From the NCBI RefSeq assembly GCF_010993775.1, contig NZ_WOTO01000049.1:1-64000 (forward strand): a stretch of 64,000 bases of DNA, read 5' to 3'. The translations under genes and the position numbers were made by a program. This document shows positions 57,978 through 64,000 of the stretch, one piece after another. Each line of letters opens with the position of its first letter. Position 1 is the first letter of the stretch. The notes under the pieces are model-generated. The model was given only the letters and a program-made list of their open reading frames with translations. It was not told where the DNA came from and searched no databases. This DNA is from Fodinicola feengrottensis (GTDB lineage: Bacteria; Actinomycetota; Actinomycetes; Mycobacteriales; HKI-0501).

Positions 57978-58530
57978 GCCGACGAGCTCGCAGGCTGTGG
58001 TGGCCTTCATCGCCTGCCGCAGGCCCGGCACGCTGTCGGTTTCGACGGCCGACGTGTGCGAGGCGAGGTCGACTCCGGTCACAGTCAGCGCCGCCTTGGT
58101 ACTGGACGCCCCCTCGCGGCAGGAGAGTGCGGTATTGGGTGACCTTGCCTAACAAACCGCTGTAGAAGGTCAACTCGCCCGCTGCCAGCGTGTCCGCGCG
58201 TTGCGCCGGGGGCGGCGCCTTCGGGAGTTTCCGCAGCCCGGTGACCGCGGTCGTCAGCGCTGCGTCGAGCGTTTGTAGTCCGGCGGCGGCCTTGGGCAGG
58301 TCGGCGTCGGAGTTGATGTCGTACTCCTTCGGCATCACATAGACGCTCAGCTGGATGCGCTTGACCGCACTGCAATAGCCGGTGGCCCACGACACCAGCG
58401 CAGGGTCAGGCCCCGTTCTGGACGGCGAGGGCTGCGGAGCTCTCGGCGCCGAGCCGCAGGCGGCGAGTACGCATGAGCCTGCCGCCAGAACCGCAGCGAC
58501 CTGTAGACGTACGGCGGTATCTCTGATCAC
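57975..58530 (-). CDS. Lipoprotein of unknown function
   Basis: Signal peptide with lipobox LAAC (VAAVLAAGSCVLAACGS), Pro/Ser linker and a helical domain (VSWATGYCSAVKRIQL, LQTLDAALTTAVTGLRKLPK). An indel near 58118 shifts the C-terminus; the corrected frame is CREGASSTKAALTVTGVDLA...MKATTACELVG with TAG at 57975. Two to four cysteines remain in the mature part. No family recognised. Confidence 0.7.
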
Positions 58531-58595
58531 GCAGGGATCCTACGAGGCCCCAACCGGGACCCCTCCCCCACGCCATTAATTGCTTAGGGCTTGAA

Positions 58596-58700
58596 TGCGC
58601 ACGCTCTGCGTTTTGCTTAGATAATTGAGAAAATGACTACATTCCGATCGTACGAACTCGATCTTTTTGACGGTGGTGGCGGTAGAACGGTGTCATGGCC
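58596..58700 (+). repeat. 13E12-like element 5' flank, copy B (decayed)
   Basis: Matches 28733-28838 in order: GCTCTGCGTTTTG, ATTGAGAAAATGA (58624-58636), GGTAGAA (58681-58687) and GTGTCATGGCC (58690-58700). No DUF222 coding sequence follows, so only the promoter/start region of an element survives here. Confidence 0.65.
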
Positions 58701-59302
58701 GGCACGGGCGCCCGTACAAGCGGTTGCTTGTTCGGGCAGACCGGACGTTCGATGGGACCTCAAGTCGAGACATTCCAGTTCCCGACGGCAACAATCAACC
58801 GGTGACCTTTCTCGGACAGACTCGCCGCCATCCGTTGGCGCGGCCGCCAGGCTCTCTGATCGCGGCGATCATCGTCGGTTTGCTGCTGTTCCCGTACGGA
58901 TCCTCCGGCCTTTCGGCCACGTTCCGAGAAATTCAGGTTTTGACGAGCCAAGGAGCAGTGGGCACATTCCGGATTGGAGAGTGCCATTGGGGCCGGCAGG
59001 GCAAAGGCGGCAGCGAACAGCTCTGCACCGGTGAATTCCAACGGGCCGGGAGCAGGGAGCAGGTGGCCGCCAGTTGGGCGGTCGGGCTCAATCCAGCGCG
59101 TTATTATTACCAGGCTGGCGAAACGATCGCGGCGCGGTATGACGGCGCGCGAAACGTCTATCTCGACAGCGGCGACACACTCAATAACGCGTACGAGGCT
59201 TTCCTCTTTTGCCTGGCCGCTACGGCGGCCGGACTGCTCTTTGTCGTCGTCGGCCTACTCCGCCTCCTGATCTGGCTTAACCGCCGGCGGCCCCGCACAT
59301 AG
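58667..59302 (+). CDS. Membrane protein of unknown function with uncertain 5' end
   Basis: The open frame starts inside the 13E12-like flank, so the true N-terminus may have been lost or replaced. Confident part from about 58720: RPYKRLLVRADRTFDGTSSR, a helix LIAAIIVGLLLFPYG, an extracellular loop with two cysteines (GECHWGRQGKGGSEQLCTGE), and a C-terminal helix LFCLAATAAGLLFVVVGLLR with a basic tail. Two-helix topology; function unknown. Confidence 0.6.
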   Translation: MTVVAVERCHGRHGRPYKRLLVRADRTFDGTSSRDIPVPDGNNQPVTFLGQTRRHPLARPPGSLIAAIIVGLLLFPYGSSGLSATFREIQVLTSQGAVGTFRIGECHWGRQGKGGSEQLCTGEFQRAGSREQVAASWAVGLNPARYYYQAGETIAARYDGARNVYLDSGDTLNNAYEAFLFCLAATAAGLLFVVVGLLRLLIWLNRRRPRT

Positions 59303-59473
59303 GCCCGATGTCAGGTCGAGTAAATGAAATCCGTTGCCTCGCAACAGTCAGCGAAGGGCTACCCGTATGAGCAGCGGGCGTCGCCTGGAGATCTCAGTGC
59401 CAGCCCTGATTGGCTGCGTCCGCCCGGACCGGCATTCTGAATGCGTTCAAGGTTTCGATGGATGGAGCGGATG

Positions 59474-60272
59474 ATGGACGGGACAACGGCGGTGTGGAAT
59501 CGCGCCGCATTGACGTACGAGACGGTTGTGCCTTATTTCCAGCCGATGGGTGAGCGGCTGGTCGCCCGCGCCGGGCTGGCGCCAGGTGAGCACGTTCTCG
59601 ACGTCGCGTGCGGGACCGGATCGTCACTGGTGCCGGCGGCGCTGGCGGTGACGGCCACCGGACGTGCGGTAGGGATTGACTCGGCACCGACCATGGTCGA
59701 GCGGGCGAACGGCGCGCTCGCCGAGGCGGGTGCGGGGACGGCGCAGGCGTTGGTGATGGACTGCGGCGAGCTGGAGTTCGCGGACGGCTCCTTCGACGTG
59801 GTGCTCTGCGGATGCGCGTTGCCGTTCGTTGGGCTTGACCGCGGGCTGCCCGAGATCGTACGAGTGCTTCGCCCGGGCGGGCGATTTCTGTCCAGTGGGC
59901 AGGTTGGCGGCGGACCCGACTGGGATTTCCTCAGCGATCTCTGCCGTGAGTTCGAGCTCCGGCCGATGCCGGAGCTCACGGAACTGCCTTCGCCGGAAAA
60001 TATCGGGGCGGCTCTCATCAAGGCGGGTTTGACCGACCTGGATGTCACGACCGATCGCATCGACGTCGTGTTCCCAGATGAGGATGCGTGGTGGCGGATG
60101 GGGTTGGTCTCATGGCTATCGCTGGTATCTCGAGCAGCTCGCGCCCGCGCGGATACCGGATTTCAAGGCTGCCGCCTTTGCCAGGCTAGCCGACATCCGT
60201 ACGGACGCTGGCATTCCGCTGGTCCAGGAGTTCGTGATCGTACGTGCCGTGGCGGACCGCCCACTGAGCTAG
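59474..60272 (+). CDS. SAM-dependent methyltransferase (class I)
   Basis: ATG at 59474 with GGAG upstream. Motif I HVLDVACGTGSSLVPAAL, motif II ATGRAVGIDSAPTMVERANG, ELEFADGSFDVVLCGCALPF, VRVLRPGGRFL. An indel near 60110 shifts the C-terminus; the correct end is YRWYLEQLAPARIPDFKAAA...EFVIVRAVADRPLS. Acceptor unknown. The 3' end overlaps the convergent LuxR gene by 87 bp. Confidence 0.85.
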
Positions 60273-60687
60273 CGAGACCCTGGTCAGTAGACCCAGTTTC
60301 AGGTAACTGTTGCGCAAGTGGGTTTCCACCGTCCGTTCGCTGATGAACAATCGGGCCGCGATGCGCGCGTTGGACAGGCCGTCGGACACCAGCAGCGCGA
60401 TCTCGTACTCACGCGCGGTCAGCGGCTTGGGCGAAGGCGCAAGAGAACCGGCCTCGCTTGCCAGCAATACGCAATACCGATGGATCCGGCTGGTCAACTC
60501 GGCGCCGGCCGCCGCGGCTATCCGCTGTCGTGCATCCGGCCGCTGCCCGCGTACGGCTGCGGCGAGGTCGGCCATCCCGGTCCGGATCGCGCGCGGCGAG
60601 CTTGCCGACTTCGCCGTCGAACGAAGGCAGCTCGCCGTGCTGGCGCACGAGCTGGTCGGTCTCGGGCTCATATGTGTTCGCTCGCAT
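60186..60687 (-). CDS. Small LuxR-type HTH protein
   Basis: Start MRANTYEPETDQLVRQHGEL; indel near 60590; then MADLAAAVRGQRPDARQRIA, and a full LuxR HTH: PLTAREYEIALLVSDGLSNA, RTVETHLRNSYLKLGL. No ATPase or receiver domain. It directly follows, after a 76-bp gap, the large ATPase that lacks an HTH, so the two may form a split LAL system. Confidence 0.75.
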
Positions 60688-60763
60688 CGGCGCCGCCTCG
60701 TGTGGTGTTTGTGCTCGTCGCTGTGGAGGCGTAAATCGGCACCGAACAGTTCGTACGGTCGGC

Positions 60764-63129
60764 TCAGGTCACCCAGCTCGGACCGTCCGGGCCGGGCTCG
60801 TAGCGGCAGACCCGGCCCGTTCGTACGCTGGCACGCAGGTGGACGGCGGTCAGCGGCGCGACTGCTTCGATCTTCTCGATCGCGAGGCGGAGCGTACGGG
60901 TGACGTTGACCCGGGGCGCGCTCCGCGTCGTCGGACTGTCTGCGCTGCCGGCCGCCGAGCCCAGTGGCTTGCTGGAGTTCGGCGATGATGGCTGAGCGTT
61001 CGGCTTCCAGCCCGGTGGCTCGGTCGGCGGCGCCGGCCCGGTCGGCGGACTCCAGGTCGGCGTCGATCTGCTCGATGCGACGCCGGTACGCCGTACGAGC
61101 CGCGGTGTCCAGGATCGCCGCTGCGCCACTGCCAGCCGACCCCGGCGCCGCCGGCGGCGAGGTCCAGCGCCGGGATGTCCTGACCTGACGCGGCAACCAA
61201 CGCGCGCAGGTAGCGCAGGCCACGGCTGTCTCGCAGTCGCGCGGTCTCGGCACCGGCGACCAGCAGCCAGTCGTCGCCGTCCTGCCGCAGTGACCAGGCG
61301 CCGGAATCCAGCTGCTCAAGCAGGACGGCCATGCCGAGGCGTTCAGCCAGCGTCCGGGCGCGGGTCCTGGCCGTGGCTGCGCGTTCCGGCTCGCCGATCT
61401 GGTCCAGCAGGTCGGCGTACGCGGCGGACGTGATGGCCAGCATCGTCAGGCCGCCAGTCTGCTCCTCGAAGGCGATCGCACGCTCGAAATGCGCGCCAGC
61501 GTCCGCCAACCGTCCGGCGGTCGCCGCCAGCATGCCAAGGTAGTGGCTGGCTGGCCCGAACTCGATCACCGCGCCGGCCCGGATGACCAACCTTCCCTCG
61601 TACGGCAGCAGAGCCCCGTACAGCTGCTCGGCCGCCGTCGCGTCACCGAGCTGGGTCGCGACCGTGGTCAGCTCCACGACGACGCTCAGCCAGCGCGGGC
61701 CGGATGCCACCAGCACCTTGGGCAGCAACCGTTCGAGCGTGGCGGCGGCTTCCGCCGTGTGGCCCAACATCACTTCGATCTCGGCCACGTCGGCGTCGAA
61801 GAAATGACCGGGACGACGCCTCGCAATCGGCCGCAGCATCTCCAGCGCCCGCGGCCAGACCGCCTTGTTCCGGAAGCGCTGGCTCCACGAACCAACGCCG
61901 GTGAGGTTCTGCGTATCGGGATGGCCGATCCGTCGACCGTATTCGGCGATCTCGGCGGCCAGCCGCTCGGCCTCATCGAACCGGCCCCGCATGGTCGCCA
62001 ACATCGCATGCCGAGCCATCACCATGATCCTGCCGGAGGAGTCACCGGCTCGCTCGGCGGCCCGTTGGTACGCGGACAGCTCGGTCTCCGCCTCGCTGAC
62101 CCGGCCGAGCTCCATCAACGCGACAAACCGCCAGAACATCGCGTCACGTTCCCGCTCACCGTCGCCCGCGCGGCGCGCCAACCCCCCCACCAGCTCCGCG
62201 GCGGCGACCAACCGGTCGTGGGCGGCGCTGGGATCCCAGAGCGCGTACAGCCGGGCACCGAGTGCCTCGACCAGTGCCTGCCAGTCACCTGACCGGCGGG
62301 CCAAGTCCAGTGCCTCGTCGACCAGTGCGCGCCGCCGGTTCGCCGCGGTGGCATCGCCCAGAAGTTCACGCGCCAACCGGGCCAGTACGCGAGATCGCGG
62401 CGCATCGTCGGCCGGCCGGGCCGCAGCCTCCTCCAGAAGACTCAGCAGATTCGGGTCCACGTCCAGGAACGCCGTCTGCGACGGCGCGCGTAGTGCCAGT
62501 TCGACCACCGGATCGTCCTGATCCGTGAGACCCGCCAGCTCGACCGCCAGCTCCCGTGCGGGGCCGGGAAGTCCGCGCGAAGCGAGCCACAACGCGTGCC
62601 GTACGGCCGGCCGGTGCTCGGCCACGGCCGTGCCGAGCTGTTCCTCGGTCAGCGACCGCAGCGACATCTCACGTCCGACACCCGGCGGCTCAGTCACGGT
62701 CACCACGACCGCCGTACCGCTGCCAGCCAGCCGGCCCGCCACGACTGGAAGCACCGCAAGAGCCTCCGCACCGGCGGCGTCCAGATCGTCGAGGACCACC
62801 AGCCGTCGTGTCCCGCGAATGAGCGCCCGAGCCGCAGCGTCCAGCTCGGCGACCGCCGGTTCGACAAGCAGTGCTCGCGCGGCGTCTGCGGCACCGAGAT
62901 CCTCCAACACCTGCATCCACACCAACCGCGCCGGTTGGCCGCGGACCCCCGCAGCGCGTACTACCTCCAGCCCACGGCTCTTTCCTTGCGCCGCCGCGTA
63001 TTCGGCCAACGCGGTCTTTCCCGCGCCGGCTGGTCCGACGACGACAAGAAGCCGGCCCTCTCCCGCGGCCGTACGATCCAGCAGTTCGCAGATCTCGGCC
63101 TTCTCGCGGTCGCGGCCCACCAGCTCCAT
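60764..63129 (-). CDS. Large AAA/STAND ATPase regulator lacking an HTH
   Basis: Starts MELVGRDREKAEICELL. P-loop VVVGPAGAGKTALAEYAA, Walker B RLVVLDDLDAAGAEALA, then ~450 residues of TPR-like helices (DWQALVEALGARLYALWDPS, EIEVMLGHTAEAAATLERLL). Breaks near 61160 and 60915. The C-terminal ~150 residues (YRRRIEQIDADLESADRAG, VNVTRTLRLAIEKIEAVAPL) form a coiled region seen in a family of actinobacterial ATPase proteins. No DNA-binding domain is visible. Confidence 0.8.
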
Positions 63130-63205
63130 GGTGGTGAGTGTAGGAGCCACAGCCTGTCGGTCGACCACCTCGGCGGACGGCGGACGGGCAGGCTAGTTTG
63201 CTCGG

Positions 63206-63647
63206 GTGAGTCTCCTTGATGATGTGGCCGAGCGTGACGGCGGGCGGTGCTGGGTGTGCGACGAACCGGTCGACCCCGACATGGCGGTGAACGACCCGCG
63301 GGGTCCCAGCGTCGACAGCCGGACCGCCGACCGCAAGGCCAAGGTCGCCGAGCGCCTCGCGCACCGCGGGTGTAACACCCGCAAGGGCGCGGTCAAGGTG
63401 GTCATCGCCTGGCCGGACCGTCTGCGGGTGGTCGAACCCGCGCCGCTGATCACCGTTGCCGGGAGGCTGGAGCGCAAGGGGGGCCGCGAGATGGTGGCCC
63501 GTTGCCCGACCAAGCACGACGCCCAAGATGCGGCGGATTGGCTGGTGGACCGGTTCTCCCGACTGGTACCAGGGCTGCCGGTGACCGCCACCATTCGAGG
63601 CAGGCGGCGGGCAGTTCCTCATCATCCTGGCCACCAGCCGCCGCTGA
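63206..63647 (+). CDS. HNH-like small protein
   Basis: GTG start. CWVCDEPVDPDMAVNDPRGP, SVDSRTADRKAKVAERLAHRGCNTRKG: paired cysteines and an NxxKG-type tail typical of small HNH nucleases, although the central His is not obvious. The second half is a basic beta-rich region (VVIAWPDRLRVVEPAPLITV). One indel near 63600 gives the corrected end GGGQFLIILATSRR. Nuclease activity uncertain. Confidence 0.6.
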
Positions 63648-63719
63648 CCGGGATCACCAACCACACATTCGTGCCGAGCTAGCTGTCGGCTCTCGGTCGG
63701 CAGCCGAGCAATTTCGGAG

Positions 63720-64000
63720 TTAGTTGCTGAAAGCGGCCGCGAGCAGCCGCCGTGGGACGGTCATCGGGTCGTTGGTGGTCGTCTCGGCCACCGCGTACTC
63801 GCCACGCTCACTGAGGTCACGGGTCGCGAAGACACCGCTGGAATATCCCATGTCCTCGCCGGTCTTTCCCCACAGAACTGTGCCGTTCGGCAGGGTGAGG
63901 CTGCCAACGCCCATGCCCAGGCAAGCTTTTCCAGCGTCCAGACCGGTGTTGCAGTTGCCAGCTCCCTGGTACGGCAGGAGGTTGCCGTTCGCGTCGCGCG
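63720..64000 (-). CDS. Serine beta-lactamase/D-Ala-D-Ala carboxypeptidase family, C-terminal part
   Basis: Partial: the 5' part is beyond the window's right edge. The visible ~93 residues include CLGMGVGSLTLPNGTVLWGKTG and EDMGYSSGVFATRDLSERGE. The W-G-[HK]-T-G box is the third catalytic motif of class C-like penicillin-binding enzymes; Lys replaces the more usual His in this box. Probably exported. Confidence 0.75.
   Translation of the reverse strand, partial: RDANGNLLPYQGAGNCNTGLDAGKACLGMGVGSLTLPNGTVLWGKTGEDMGYSSGVFATRDLSERGEYAVAETTTNDPMTVPRRLLAAAFSN

Noticed and set aside
63206..63682. Clear HNH nuclease
   Set aside because: The cysteine pair fits but the central His of the HNH triad is not evident, so only an HNH-like call is made.

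Overview
This window is high-GC DNA from a secretion-rich actinomycete. The evidence is strong G/C third-position bias, GTG and TTG starts, SARP/AfsR and LAL/LuxR regulators, LamG plus RHS proteins, DUF222/HNH (13E12-like) elements and a cobalamin-dependent methionine synthase. I cannot name the genus. No rRNA, tRNA or CRISPR array was seen. A pervasive feature is single-base indels, mostly in homopolymers: most genes over 1 kb are split into two or more frames that rejoin cleanly. This looks like uncorrected long-read sequence, so I annotate stitched genes and state where the breaks lie.

Layout. 1-6.9 kb: a fold-back. Bases 1-1435 are an inverted, indel-ridden copy of 4137-5540, and the spacer carries the expected continuation of the minus-strand LamG gene (a second LamG domain, then the start of an RHS gene). 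This is most simply a chimeric contig end. 7.2-13.4 kb: a B-type lectin, a TerD-VWA fusion and metH. 13.6-26.7 kb: many secreted proteins (two tendamistat-like proteins, a trypsin-like protease, a lipase, an S8-type protein, a CHAP hydrolase fused to a seven-unit lectin-like propeller, an L,D-transpeptidase) with RidA, TetR and SARP genes. 26.8-35 kb: an NmrA-like oxidoreductase behind twin operators, an MFS gene and an AraC gene both truncated next to 13E12-like HNH elements, an adenylate kinase-like gene and a LAL regulator. 35.3-38.5 kb: a membrane protein, an M43-like metalloprotease, an I36-like inhibitor and a ChW-repeat protein.

38.9-44.2 kb is the most interesting block: a tight minus-strand operon of aromatic amino-acid ammonia-lyase, flavin halogenase-like oxidase, hydroxycinnamoyl-CoA hydratase/lyase and acyl-CoA ligase. 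Together these should turn tyrosine into 4-coumarate, 4-coumaroyl-CoA and 4-hydroxybenzaldehyde, with a possible halogenation step. 44.3-47.7 kb: a PNGase A-like amidase, an SH3 secreted protein, a histidine kinase/response regulator scar and a VapBC module. 48-54 kb: a LacI-controlled sugar operon (binding lipoprotein, two permeases, ThuA, Gfo/Idh/MocA) with a matching operator before lacI and before the transporter.

54-64 kb: a TetR gene divergent from a SnoaL-DUF3237 pair around twin operators, a RibD/DHFR-like enzyme, an MDMPI-family protein, a truncated MarR gene, a lipoprotein, a decayed 13E12 5' end, a methyltransferase, a split LAL-like regulator system, an HNH-like protein and the C-terminal end of a serine beta-lactamase-family protein at the right edge.
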